From the NCBI GenBank assembly GCA_002471185.1, contig DKPL01000080.1:571-15567 (forward strand): 14,997 bases of DNA. The letters are read 5' to 3'. The DNA comes from Bacteroides sp. UBA7335. Lineage in GTDB: Bacteria; Bacteroidota; Bacteroidia; Bacteroidales; Bacteroidaceae. Made by a program: the position numbers and the translations under genes. Numbering within the stretch: the stretch's first letter is position 1; each line of letters starts with the position of its first letter. Under the pieces are notes generated by a model. That model made no database searches. It had not been told where the DNA came from and worked only from the letters and a program-made list of their open reading frames with translations. Positions 1 to 7,417 of the stretch are shown one piece after another.

Positions 1-612
1 AACTACTCCACTACTTAATGCACCGTTTGGTACAAAGATTAATTTATTATCTGCCGTAGTTAAGATTGTATGGAAAATCTGAATCTCTTTAACTGATCCT
101 GACACACCTTGACACTCTATCCATTCACCTACTTTATAAGGTTTGAATAATAAAATGACAAGTCCTCCGGCAAAGTTCTGCAAATTGCCTGATAGTGCCA
201 TACCCACAGCAACACCGGCAGAGGCTAAAAGAGCTGCAAAAGAAGTTGTTTCTACTCCTAAGGCACTTACTACCATGATAATCAGAAGAATAGTAAGTGA
301 AATACTTACCATACTCTTTGTAAAGGTTTTAACACTAACATCGATGTCTCGCTTATCAAGCATCTTCTTAACAAAGCGTTCAAGTGCTCGAATGATGAAA
401 CGACCAATGATAAATACGATAATTCCTTTTAAAATATGACCTCCGGCATTTACGGCAGCATCTATAATTTGTTGAGTGACATCGGCCAATTTGTCTAACC
501 CTACATCTCCTTTAACCACCTCTTGAATGAGTTGGTCAGTTGCTACTTGCGCAGTATCTGCTTTCATTTGTGCCGAATCTAAAGCGGCTTGTGCTATTCC
601 TTTTAATGGCAT
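1..612 (-). CDS. MscS-family small-conductance mechanosensitive channel (N-terminal 204 residues, C-terminus outside window)
   Basis: An open frame reads leftwards from an ATG at 612 and leaves the window without a stop, so only the first 204 residues are seen. MscS channels sit in the inner membrane and release solutes when membrane tension rises after hypo-osmotic shock. After an amphipathic N-terminal region there are hydrophobic segments at about residues 58-76 and 102-120. These are followed by the glycine/alanine-rich pore helix (GVAVGMALSGNLQNFAGG, about 133-150) and the start of the beta domain (FKPYKVGEWIE, then FVPNGALSSG), all diagnostic for MscS. The predicted N-terminus is short, suggesting a compact three-helix type like E. 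coli MscS rather than the larger MscK/YnaI types, although total length cannot be seen. It diverges from the thiamine operon and shows no functional link with it. Confidence 0.93.
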   Translation of the reverse strand, partial: MPLKGIAQAALDSAQMKADTAQVATDQLIQEVVKGDVGLDKLADVTQQIIDAAVNAGGHILKGIIVFIIGRFIIRALERFVKKMLDKRDIDVSVKTFTKSMVSISLTILLIIMVVSALGVETTSFAALLASAGVAVGMALSGNLQNFAGGLVILLFKPYKVGEWIECQGVSGSVKEIQIFHTILTTADNKLIFVPNGALSSGVV

Positions 613-656
613 AATTATTTTATTACTTTAAAAATAGACTATTGATGAATGAGCTG

Positions 657-664
657 CAAAATTA
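657..664 (-). promoter_or_regulatory. candidate -7 promoter element for the mscS-type gene
   Basis: Read on the minus strand this is TAATTTTG, a perfect match to the Bacteroides -7 consensus TAnnTTTG, 44 bases upstream of the ATG at 612. No clear TTTG -33 box lies at the expected spacing; the region there is only A/T-rich. The assignment therefore rests on the -7 match and position alone. Confidence 0.4.
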
Positions 665-692
665 TAACAAATTGATATAAAATAAAATATAT

Positions 693-724
693 TTTGCTCA
701 ATTCAACTTAATGCCTTAATTTTG
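693..724 (+). promoter_or_regulatory. promoter of the thiamine operon (Bacteroides -33/-7 type)
   Basis: TTTG at 693-696 and TAATTTTG at 717-724 are separated by exactly 20 bases, matching the Bacteroides primary sigma factor consensus TTTG-N(19-21)-TAnnTTTG. Transcription would start near 730, just before the first paired bases of the TPP riboswitch, so the transcript would begin almost directly with the aptamer. The spacing and position make this the best-supported promoter in the window. Confidence 0.8.
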
Positions 725-735
725 TCCACGATTCA

Positions 736-816
736 CAAAGCGGGGTGCCTTAATATGACGGGCTGAGAACATACTCATAGAATCTGATCCGGGTAATGCC
801 GGTGTAGAGAAACTTA
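736..816 (+). promoter_or_regulatory. TPP riboswitch (THI box) controlling the thiamine uptake operon
   Basis: The conserved THI-box blocks appear in order: GGGGTGCC (742-749), GGCTGAGA (761-768), CTGATCC (784-790) and GGGTAATGCCGG (791-802), followed by GTAGAGAA. The CTGAGA segment is the part that recognises the pyrimidine ring of thiamine pyrophosphate in known aptamers. AAG at 738-740 can pair with CTT at 813-815 to close helix P1. The aptamer ends about 13 bases before the ATG of the receptor gene, with no room for a separate terminator. I therefore infer that TPP binding blocks translation initiation, or triggers early transcript loss, rather than forming a classical intrinsic terminator. 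High TPP should shut off the three genes downstream. Confidence 0.95.
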
Positions 817-828
817 TAAATTATCACA

Positions 829-3126
829 ATGAAAAAGTACTTAATGACGATTGCTGCATTTGTAGCAGTCAATGGTGTTATCTGTGCGCAACAATCTGCA
901 ATAGATAGCCTCAAAACAGTTGACTTGCAAGAGGTGCAAGTTGTATCAACACGTGCTACTGCTAAAACTCCGGTGGCCTTCACCAATGTTAGTAAAGAGC
1001 AAATTCAGAAACAAAATACGGGAGTCGATCTTCCGTTTCTTCTACTTAATACTCCTTCTGTACTTACTACTTCGGATGCGGGAGCCGGTATCGGATATAC
1101 ATCCATTCGTGTAAGAGGTACAGATGCCTCTCGTATCAATGTAACGACTAATGGCATCCCAATGAATGATGCTGAGAGTCATTCGGTATACTGGGTAAAT
1201 ACACCCGACTTGGCTACATCACTCGAAGATATTCAAGTACAACGTGGGGTAGGAACATCGGCTAATGGATCGGGAGCTTTTGGGGCAAGTATCAATATGC
1301 GCACACAAAACTCATCAATCAAACCTTATGGAGAAGTTTCTGGAGCTTACGGTTCGTTCAACTCACACAAAGAAATGGTGAGAGTAGGTACAGGTTTGCT
1401 AGGCAATCACTGGGCTTTTGATGCTCGCATCTCTAACATTGGTAGTGACGGTTATCGTGATCGTGCTTCTTCTGATTTGAAATCTTATTTTGCTCAGGCT
1501 ACCTATTTTGGCCAAACAACTACATTGAAGTTTATTACTTTTGGTGGACGGGAAAAGACCTATCATGCTTGGGATGGTATCAGCTTGAAAAAACTAGAAG
1601 AAGACCGTACCTACAATCCTAATGGAGCAATCAAAGATGATAATGAAAATAAAGGAAAAGTAATTGGCTTCTATGATGACCAAATCGACTATTATCGTCA
1701 GACTCATTACCAACTTTTGCTGAATCAACGTTTGGCTGCCTACTGGCAATTGAATGTTGCACTGCATTATACAAAGGGATATGGTTATTATCAAGAGTAT
1801 AAAAATGGTCGTACTTTGAAAGAGTATGGGCTAACTCCTTATTATGCTCCTGTTATCAATGAGGATGGTGTGGTAGATGATTATAAGTTGATTAAAAAGC
1901 AAAATTTAATTCGTAAGAAAATTGTAGATAGCCACTTTGGTGGAGGTGTATTCTCGGTAGATTATAACAGAAATCGCTGGACTGCCTCAATTGGCGGTGG
2001 AGGCAATTACTATACAAATGATCACTATGGACAAGTATTATGGGTGAAAAATTACATTGGTAACTTAGCCCCTGATCATGAATATTATCGTAATAACGGC
2101 TCTAAGACGGATGTGAATATTTACGCAAAGGCCAATTATCGTATTTGTGGTGGACTTCATGCTTATGCTGATATGCAGTATCGCTATATTCATTATACCA
2201 TCGATGGTGTTAATGATAAATGGGACTGGACAGCTACCCCGGAGCAACCTCAGCGATTGGATGTAAATAAACACTTCAACTTCTTCAATCCTAAGGCTGG
2301 ATTATTTTGGCAAATCAACACAAACCATTCGGCCTATGCATCGTTTGCAATGACAAACAAAGAGCCGACTCGCAATAACTATACCGATGGAATGTTTACT
2401 AAATTGCCTAAAGCAGAGAGGTTATACGATTATGAATTGGGATATACCTATCGTAGCGAGCGTTTTACGGCGGGGGTAAATCTTTATTATATGAATTATA
2501 AAGATCAGTTGGTGCTTAATGGTAAACTAAATGAAATAGGTGAACTAATGGCTGAAAATGTTCCTAATAGCTATCGTATGGGAATTGAACTATCGGCAGG
2601 AGTGAAAATTACTCGTTGGCTTGACTGGAATGTAAATGCAACTTTGAGCAAGAATAAAATCAAGGATTATGTAGGTTATGTAAGTGATTATGATGAAAAC
2701 TGGGACGAACTTTATACTCAAACAGAGGTTGAAGTAGGAGATACTCCCATTGCTTTCTCGCCTAAGTTTATGGCTAATAGTAATATTGGTGTAAACTTTG
2801 GTGGCTTTCAAGCGAACTTGTTAACACAGTATGTGAGCCGTCAATATCTTGATAACTTTGCTCGTAAAGAAGATTCGTTGGATGCTTATTGCGTAAGTAC
2901 CTTGAGCGCTAACTATACCTTTAGTGTGCCTTCAATAAAGAACATAACAGTGGGAGCTACTGTTTATAATCTGTTTAACAAGAAATATGTAACCAATGGT
3001 TACTCACAAACTGCTGCCATTTATCAACAAGGCGATAAGCAACTTGAGGCTCAATATGTTTCTGATCCACGCTTTTACCCAATGGCAGGAACTAATGTTT
3101 TGGCTACAGTAACTATTCGTTTTTAA
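829..3126 (+). CDS. TonB-dependent outer membrane receptor, probable thiamine importer (OMP-thi)
   Basis: This 765-residue protein begins with a signal peptide (about residues 1-20, cleavage near VICA|QQ). A TonB-box-like segment (LQEVQVVS, about 33-40) follows, then a plug domain with the motifs IRVRGTDASRINVTTNG and VQRGVGTSANGSGAFGASIN, and a long beta-barrel ending in the aromatic C-terminal signature TVTIRF. It lacks the extra N-terminal carboxypeptidase-like domain typical of SusC proteins and has no SusD partner nearby, so it resembles vitamin and siderophore receptors. Such receptors use TonB/ExbBD energy to bring scarce ligands into the periplasm. The substrate is inferred from the TPP riboswitch directly upstream and the pnuT and thiamine pyrophosphokinase genes directly downstream; this arrangement is known in Bacteroides thiamine acquisition. 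Whether it takes up thiamine, TPP or both cannot be read from sequence. Confidence 0.92.
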   Translation: MKKYLMTIAAFVAVNGVICAQQSAIDSLKTVDLQEVQVVSTRATAKTPVAFTNVSKEQIQKQNTGVDLPFLLLNTPSVLTTSDAGAGIGYTSIRVRGTDASRINVTTNGIPMNDAESHSVYWVNTPDLATSLEDIQVQRGVGTSANGSGAFGASINMRTQNSSIKPYGEVSGAYGSFNSHKEMVRVGTGLLGNHWAFDARISNIGSDGYRDRASSDLKSYFAQATYFGQTTTLKFITFGGREKTYHAWDGISLKKLEEDRTYNPNGAIKDDNENKGKVIGFYDDQIDYYRQTHYQLLLNQRLAAYWQLNVALHYTKGYGYYQEYKNGRTLKEYGLTPYYAPVINEDGVVDDYKLIKKQNLIRKKIVDSHFGGGVFSVDYNRNRWTASIGGGGNYYTNDHYGQVLWVKNYIGNLAPDHEYYRNNGSKTDVNIYAKANYRICGGLHAYADMQYRYIHYTIDGVNDKWDWTATPEQPQRLDVNKHFNFFNPKAGLFWQINTNHSAYASFAMTNKEPTRNNYTDGMFTKLPKAERLYDYELGYTYRSERFTAGVNLYYMNYKDQLVLNGKLNEIGELMAENVPNSYRMGIELSAGVKITRWLDWNVNATLSKNKIKDYVGYVSDYDENWDELYTQTEVEVGDTPIAFSPKFMANSNIGVNFGGFQANLLTQYVSRQYLDNFARKEDSLDAYCVSTLSANYTFSVPSIKNITVGATVYNLFNKKYVTNGYSQTAAIYQQGDKQLEAQYVSDPRFYPMAGTNVLATVTIRF

Positions 3127-3131
3127 GTATA

Positions 3132-3707
3132 ATGGAAATACTCGAAATTGTAGGAACAATCGTAGGACTCGTATACCTCTGGTTAGAGTATCATGCGAAT
3201 ATATATTTATGGATTGCAGGCATTGTTATGCCTGCAATTTATATCTTTATTTATTACGAGGCTGGTCTTTATGCCGATTTTGGAATTAATATCTATTACT
3301 TATTAGCGGCTATTTATGGTTGGTTGATGTGGCGATATGGCAAACGAAATAAGCAAGAAAGAGAATTGCCTATTACGAAACTTCCTGGCAAGTATCTTAT
3401 TCCTGCATTATTGGTTTTTGCAATAACACTGGTGGGTATTGCATTTATCTTAATACGTTTCACCGATAGCAATGTGCCTTGGCTTGACTCATTTACAACA
3501 GCTCTTAGCATTATTGGTATGTGGATGTTGGCTCGAAAATATATCGAACAGTGGTGGGTGTGGATTGTGGTAGATGTGGTTTGCTGTGGTCTTTATATTT
3601 ACAAAGAACTCTATTTTACCTCCTTTTTGTATGGGCTATATGCTATAATCGCTATCTTTGGATACTTTAAATGGCGAAAATTAATGTTGCATGAATCAGA
3701 AATTTGA
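3132..3707 (+). CDS. pnuT: PnuT/PnuC-family inner membrane thiamine transporter
   Basis: This 191-residue, very hydrophobic protein has about seven transmembrane segments and the fold pattern of the PnuC vitamin transporter family, including a WxxW element (YGWLMW, about residues 62-67). PnuC-type proteins carry out facilitated diffusion, and inward flux is held by phosphorylation of the vitamin in the cytoplasm. The gene starts 5 bases after the receptor stop codon, and its end overlaps the start of thiamine pyrophosphokinase by 17 bases, so the three are co-transcribed and probably translationally coupled. This context separates it from nicotinamide riboside PnuC and supports thiamine as substrate. 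A perfect 11-bp hairpin lies inside the gene at 3213-3238. Confidence 0.9.
   Translation: MEILEIVGTIVGLVYLWLEYHANIYLWIAGIVMPAIYIFIYYEAGLYADFGINIYYLLAAIYGWLMWRYGKRNKQERELPITKLPGKYLIPALLVFAITLVGIAFILIRFTDSNVPWLDSFTTALSIIGMWMLARKYIEQWWVWIVVDVVCCGLYIYKELYFTSFLYGLYAIIAIFGYFKWRKLMLHESEI
3213..3238 (+). other. perfect intragenic stem-loop within pnuT
   Basis: ATTGCAGGCAT at 3213-3223 pairs exactly with ATGCCTGCAAT at 3228-3238 around a TGTT loop, and is followed by a U-rich stretch (TTATATCTTTATTTATT). It lies about 80 bases into pnuT. It may act as a partial terminator or RNA stability element that lowers expression of the distal genes relative to the receptor. It may equally be a chance result of the codons for the A-G-I-V-M-P-A stretch. 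Confidence 0.4.
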
Positions 3708-4329
3708 AAACCAGGCTGTTGTATTGGCGAATGGATCTTTTCCGCAAGCTCCCATGCCTTTAAAGTTGCTCTCGTCTGCTCCATATCTGGTGGCTTGTGA
3801 TGGAGCTACCAATCAACTTGTGCTTCAAGGCATTACTCCCAATCTCATAATAGGCGATGGCGACTCTATCTCTATAGAAAATAGAAAGCGATATCAAGAT
3901 ATTTTTCTTCAAATTGCAGATCAAGAGACCAATGATTTGACTAAGGCTATCAACTATTTAGAGTCTATAGGTAAAACAAAGATCGCGGTTTTGGGGGCAA
4001 CTGGGGGGCGTGATGATCATGCTTTGGGAAACATCAGTTTGTTGATAGAGTACTTACAACGAGGCATTGAGGTCAGAATGTATACTGATCATGGTATATT
4101 TATCCCGTTAAATGGAAATCAACTATTGAAGTCGCACAACGGACAGCAAGTTTCTATCTTTAATTTTGGTGCCACAAACTTTGAATCTATCGGACTAAAA
4201 TATCCCATTTATGATTTTAATAACTGGTGGCAAGGAACGCTTAATGAGGCCCTTTGTGACGAGTTCTCAATTCTTGCAACTGGAAACTACATTGTTTATT
4301 TGGCTTATCCTGAGCTAAAAGAGATTTAA
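3691..4329 (+). CDS. thiN: thiamine pyrophosphokinase
   Basis: This 212-residue cytoplasmic enzyme transfers pyrophosphate from ATP to thiamine, giving TPP. The family motifs are in order: VVLANGSFP near the N-terminus, the substrate and metal segment VACDGATNQL, the acidic loop IIGDGDSI, the ATP-binding segment QETNDLTKAINYL, and GATGGRDDHALGNISLL. The C-terminal beta domain follows with the usual total length of about 210 residues. The ATG lies inside the end of pnuT with a 17-base overlap, which suggests translational coupling. Placing the kinase next to PnuT makes sense because phosphorylation traps thiamine that enters by facilitated diffusion. It also makes the effector that binds the operon riboswitch, closing a feedback loop. 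Its 3' end overlaps the converging permease gene by 15 bases. Bacteroides literature has also called this gene tnr3. Confidence 0.95.
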   Translation: MNQKFENQAVVLANGSFPQAPMPLKLLSSAPYLVACDGATNQLVLQGITPNLIIGDGDSISIENRKRYQDIFLQIADQETNDLTKAINYLESIGKTKIAVLGATGGRDDHALGNISLLIEYLQRGIEVRMYTDHGIFIPLNGNQLLKSHNGQQVSIFNFGATNFESIGLKYPIYDFNNWWQGTLNEALCDEFSILATGNYIVYLAYPELKEI

Positions 4330-5091
4330 TATTTTGAATAGTAACATATAGAGTCCTGCTATTGTAAGTATTACTAACATAAGGTTGCGTATAAATCGTT
4401 TACTGAGTTTCATACTTAACATTGACGAAATCCAAGCGCCTGTTCCACTTCCTATTCCCAATACCAACCCATCAACAAAGTTCACCTTACCGGCTATGGT
4501 GAATATGGTTAGTGCTATAATGGCAACTATCATGGCTAGTAATACTTTAATAGCCAATATCTTAACAAAACCTATTTTTACTCTCCAATTAAATAATGCA
4601 TACCATAACATTCCTACTCCAACTGAAATGAAGCCGGCATAAAATCCTGCTGCTAGGAATAGTAGTAAAGTCAGCCAATTGATTTTTCGAGGTGGAACTG
4701 TTTCTGTGGCTACTTGACACTTTTTCTTGATATCCATATTGAATAAAATATAGAAAAAAGAAAAGATGATAATGACTAGTAAAAGAATGTGTAGAAGTTC
4801 ATCATTTATATTTGTGGCCAATAAAGCACCAATAATAGTACCTATGGCTGTAGGAATGCCAATAATTACCCCCATTCTCCAATTCATTTTTCCTTTTTTG
4901 GAGAATTTGTAAAGTGCAATGCAGTTTTGTATAAGAAGGTTTACTCGGTTTGTTCCATTGGCTATTGATGCCGGTAAACCAACTCCCATATAAACAGGTA
5001 GAATAATCAGTCCACCACCTCCGATTAGGACATTAATAAATCCACCGAAAAAACCTCCAACAATTAAAATAACATAGTGGATGATATCCAT
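4315..5091 (-). CDS. TSUP-family (TauE/SafE, YfcA-like) membrane permease
   Basis: This 258-residue integral membrane protein has about eight hydrophobic segments and the duplicated TSUP signature. The first copy is GGFFGGFINVLIGGGG followed by LPVYMGVGLPASIANGTNRV near the N-terminus; the second is around LFLAAGFYAGFISVGVG. The family (DUF81, TauE/SafE) is thought to move small sulfur- or carbon-containing anions such as sulfite, thiosulfate, sulfoacetate or taurine-derived products; specificity cannot be read from sequence. The start lies 70 bases after the stop of the nitroreductase-family gene on the same strand with no terminator visible between them, so it may be the last gene of that redox unit. 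It overlaps thiamine pyrophosphokinase tail to tail by 15 bases. Confidence 0.88.
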   Translation of the reverse strand: MDIIHYVILIVGGFFGGFINVLIGGGGLIILPVYMGVGLPASIANGTNRVNLLIQNCIALYKFSKKGKMNWRMGVIIGIPTAIGTIIGALLATNINDELLHILLLVIIIFSFFYILFNMDIKKKCQVATETVPPRKINWLTLLLFLAAGFYAGFISVGVGMLWYALFNWRVKIGFVKILAIKVLLAMIVAIIALTIFTIAGKVNFVDGLVLGIGSGTGAWISSMLSMKLSKRFIRNLMLVILTIAGLYMLLFKILNLF

Positions 5092-5161
5092 ACTTATTAG
5101 ACTTTTTTATACTCTAACGTTTGGCATCGCTATCTGTTCATTTTATCTGCTGTTTGAACAC

Positions 5162-5791
5162 CTAATTGCGATAGATTATATTTTCAGGTTTCCATTTGTC
5201 TTTCGGTGCAGGGTTTTCTGCCGGATAACCAATGGCTACCACATTTAACGGAACGAGATTGTCGGGTAAGTCCAACAGTTTTTTTAAATAATCTACACGG
5301 CTAGGAATCGGGTATACGCCACACCATACCGCCCCTAAGTTGAGGCTATGAGCTGCAAGAAGCATATTCTCGGTTGCTGCTGAAGTGTCTTGAACCCAAT
5401 ATGTTACTCCATCTTCCGGAAAGGTTTTGTTAAGATCGCCACATACAACAATTGCTAAGGGTGCTTTACGTACCATTTTTGCCGGTTTAAAGTTTGCCGA
5501 AATACTATCTTGAATAGCTTTGTCTTTGATGACCACAAATACCCATGGCTGTTTATTGCCAGCAGTTGGGGCAGCCATTGCAGCACGAAGTAGTGTTTCT
5601 ACCTTTTCTTCTTCAACTCCTTCTGAAGTATAATCACGTATGCTTGTACGAGTCATGATATTGTTTATTACAGCCTCTGAATGATTGACTGTTTCGGTCG
5701 GTTTTTCAGTTGTTGCCAACATGATTAGTCTGATAGACAGGACAACAACTGCAATCGCCATAAGTACATTTAATAGATTTGCTGTTTTCAT
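5162..5791 (-). CDS. membrane-anchored nitroreductase-family flavoprotein
   Basis: This 209-residue protein begins with an uncleaved-looking hydrophobic anchor (about residues 5-27). A complete nitroreductase domain follows: the FMN-binding start RTSIRDYTSEGVEEE, AAPTAGNKQPWVFVVI, the mid-domain helix AATENMLLAAHSLNLGAVW, and the C-terminal LNVVAIGYPAE. Soluble nitroreductases use FMN and NAD(P)H to reduce nitroaromatics, quinones or other flavin-accessible substrates. The short N-terminus carries a lysine and the anchor leads directly into the domain, so an N-in orientation would place the catalytic domain in the periplasm, where NAD(P)H is absent. The gene starts 2 bases after the stop of the FMN-binding membrane protein upstream, so I infer that protein may be its electron donor. 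The physiological substrate is unknown. Confidence 0.88.
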   Translation of the reverse strand: MKTANLLNVLMAIAVVVLSIRLIMLATTEKPTETVNHSEAVINNIMTRTSIRDYTSEGVEEEKVETLLRAAMAAPTAGNKQPWVFVVIKDKAIQDSISANFKPAKMVRKAPLAIVVCGDLNKTFPEDGVTYWVQDTSAATENMLLAAHSLNLGAVWCGVYPIPSRVDYLKKLLDLPDNLVPLNVVAIGYPAENPAPKDKWKPENIIYRN

Positions 5792-5793
5792 GT

Positions 5794-6873
5794 TTATTTA
5801 TTTTTTTGATAGATCTTAAATAACGAACCGGTAGGGCATACAAATCGGCAATAAGGACGACCCACAAATAGAGATAGTGCCACAAAGAGAGTTGCCAATG
5901 AAAGAACAATCCATGAAGCTTGTTCGAACATGAAAGCTGTGAATAGCTCATAGTCCATCCAACTAAATAGAACACCACACCACATAAATATCATCAATAA
6001 AGCCCATAATCCCTGGCGGAAATAGTTTAATGTTTTATACCAAAATGGTGATGGATTGTATTTCTTGCTTGTGCATTTTCCTACCAACTCTTGTAATGAC
6101 CCAAGCGGACAAATCCAATTGCAATAGTAGTTGCTTTTGCCAAATAGGGGATATACTACGACAACGAATAACATAATTAAAGGCACAATTGCTCCCCAGA
6201 TTTGTACACCATTTGATAAATAGTTCATCATAAGTGAATAGGATATGAATGATCCACTCCAAAACCCAAGAACCACTATGTTTAATATAAGTTGAATGGT
6301 TCGGTAGCGTGATGAACGGATAAACAATGGGAGAATGGCAGCCAATAAGACTACCATAAGCGCAGATATGGTTTTAATATTGAATAGTTTGTTGATGCTA
6401 TGCACTTTATCTACTTGTGCTGATTGTGCATATTGTAAACCTCGCTGTATACCTGTAATTACTGCTTCGGATGATAGTGTTGCTCCCGATACTGCATCTA
6501 CTTTTGTTTTTAAGGCTTCCTCGATATTTAAACCAATCCACTGTTTAAAGACTTGGCTTTGTTCTACTCTTCTTAAAAATGATGGTGTTTCTGAATTGCG
6601 CATTGCTTTTATGCTAGTAATTATTCCATCTTTAATTTCAATTTCAAGTGGAATAGGTCCGGCATACCCCATAATGTCCTTAGTCATGTCGTGGGTAGAG
6701 ATCACTACTGTCCCATCATTTAATGTGCGTTGAGGCTCATTAAATTCAGTTTCAGGTTGTTGACTAAATTCATGACCAAATATCTTTTGGCTGCGGATCA
6801 CAGAAATAGATATCATAATTAATAGGCAAGTAATTAGGCTTAAAGCTAGTTGCCATCTACTTTTACTATTCAT
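5794..6873 (-). CDS. FMN-binding, NosR/RnfG-like membrane electron-transfer protein with two CxxxCP motifs
   Basis: This 359-residue protein has an N-terminal transmembrane segment (about 9-27) and a periplasmic FMN_bind domain (about 60-150). That domain contains DAVSGAT at 126-132, the ApbE flavinylation motif in which the last Thr (T132) carries covalent FMN. Five membrane segments follow (about 167-186, 191-212, 224-244, 282-306, 318-338). CNWICP (C251, C255) and CRFVCP (C342, C346) are the paired CxxxCP motifs of the NapH/NosR/CcoG type 4Fe-4S_5 domain. The protein stops soon after the second motif and lacks the ferredoxin domain found at the end of full NosR. The arrangement suggests transmembrane electron transfer from a cytoplasmic or quinone donor to an extracytoplasmic flavin. 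It is followed by a membrane-anchored nitroreductase after 2 bases. No ApbE gene is in the window. Confidence 0.9.
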   Translation of the reverse strand: MNSKSRWQLALSLITCLLIMISISVIRSQKIFGHEFSQQPETEFNEPQRTLNDGTVVISTHDMTKDIMGYAGPIPLEIEIKDGIITSIKAMRNSETPSFLRRVEQSQVFKQWIGLNIEEALKTKVDAVSGATLSSEAVITGIQRGLQYAQSAQVDKVHSINKLFNIKTISALMVVLLAAILPLFIRSSRYRTIQLILNIVVLGFWSGSFISYSLMMNYLSNGVQIWGAIVPLIMLFVVVVYPLFGKSNYYCNWICPLGSLQELVGKCTSKKYNPSPFWYKTLNYFRQGLWALLMIFMWCGVLFSWMDYELFTAFMFEQASWIVLSLATLFVALSLFVGRPYCRFVCPTGSLFKIYQKNK

Positions 6874-7191
6874 AAATGTTTTATTTCTATTGTTTTACTA
6901 TTGTTTAATTAGACAAGTATTGAGTTAAAAGGTTTAATGCTTCTATGAACTATTTATTTAGTTTGCTTTTTAATCGGAGTGGTATAAGGTAGTTTGCAAA
7001 GCTTTCTTTTTAAAGTTTGAACTTTTGAATAAATGCATGGCTTATTGGTAAAAATAGTGTACTCTAGTATAAGACCTGGATAGTCCAAATCTGCTTTTTG
7101 AGGATATTTGGGCTTTTAATACGGCAATGTCTCATTTTTACTTTGTTGATTATCAGTGTTTTAAAAAATCTATTTGTGTCCTAATATTTCC

Positions 7192-7279
7192 ATAGTAAGT
7201 TTTGCCTTAAAACACAGTAACTTTTGCCTCAAAACATAGTAACTTTTGCACTAAAACATAGTAACTTTTTACTCATAAC
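7192..7279. repeat. four tandem 22-base direct repeats
   Basis: Four adjoining units begin at 7192, 7214, 7236 and 7258, each exactly 22 bases long with no spacer. The shared core is AGTAACTTTTGC followed by an AAAAC end; the first three units differ at one to three positions from one another and the fourth has diverged more in its second half. Directly after the array, TTACTGTGTT (7280-7289) is an exact inverted copy of AACACAGTAA (7211-7220), the junction of units 1 and 2. The period is near two helical turns, as in iterated protein-binding sites. It could also be a slipped-strand minisatellite or the remnant of a mobile element end. It is not a CRISPR because there are no spacers. Confidence 0.85.
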
Positions 7280-7371
7280 TTACTGTGTTATTTTTAGAAT
7301 GTAGTTGGTTAAAATAACTAACAAAAGCGGCTTTGGCATCTCGGACTGAGATGTGTTTGTGGACTTATAAA

Positions 7372-7417
7372 AAAAAGTCGATGATAAAGATTCTCTCTCT
7401 CTTCTCATCGACTTTTT
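7372..7417 (-). terminator. intrinsic terminator of the threonine operon
   Basis: AAAAAGTCGATGA (7372-7384) pairs perfectly with TCATCGACTTTTT (7405-7417) around a 20-base loop. On the minus strand the stem is followed by an uninterrupted run of eight T, about 42 bases after the thrC stop codon, which fits a strong Rho-independent terminator for thrA-apgM-thrC. On the plus strand there are five T, so weaker termination in the other direction is possible. Confidence 0.9.

Noticed and set aside
143..439. 98-residue plus-strand open frame opposite the MscS-type gene
   Set aside because: It is antisense to a clear MscS coding sequence, has no recognisable family features, and its composition follows from the opposite strand.
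829..900. Receptor N-terminus as a lipoprotein signal
   Set aside because: The Cys near residue 19 is preceded by V-I rather than the small residue needed at the -1 lipobox position; an ordinary signal peptidase I site fits better.
5706..5978. 90-residue minus-strand frame across the junction of the FMN-binding and nitroreductase genes
   Set aside because: It lies in another frame over two convincing genes and encodes no recognisable domain; it is an overlap shadow.
7192..7279. Tandem repeats as a small CRISPR array
   Set aside because: The units adjoin each other without spacers, are only 22 bases long, and there are no cas genes nearby.
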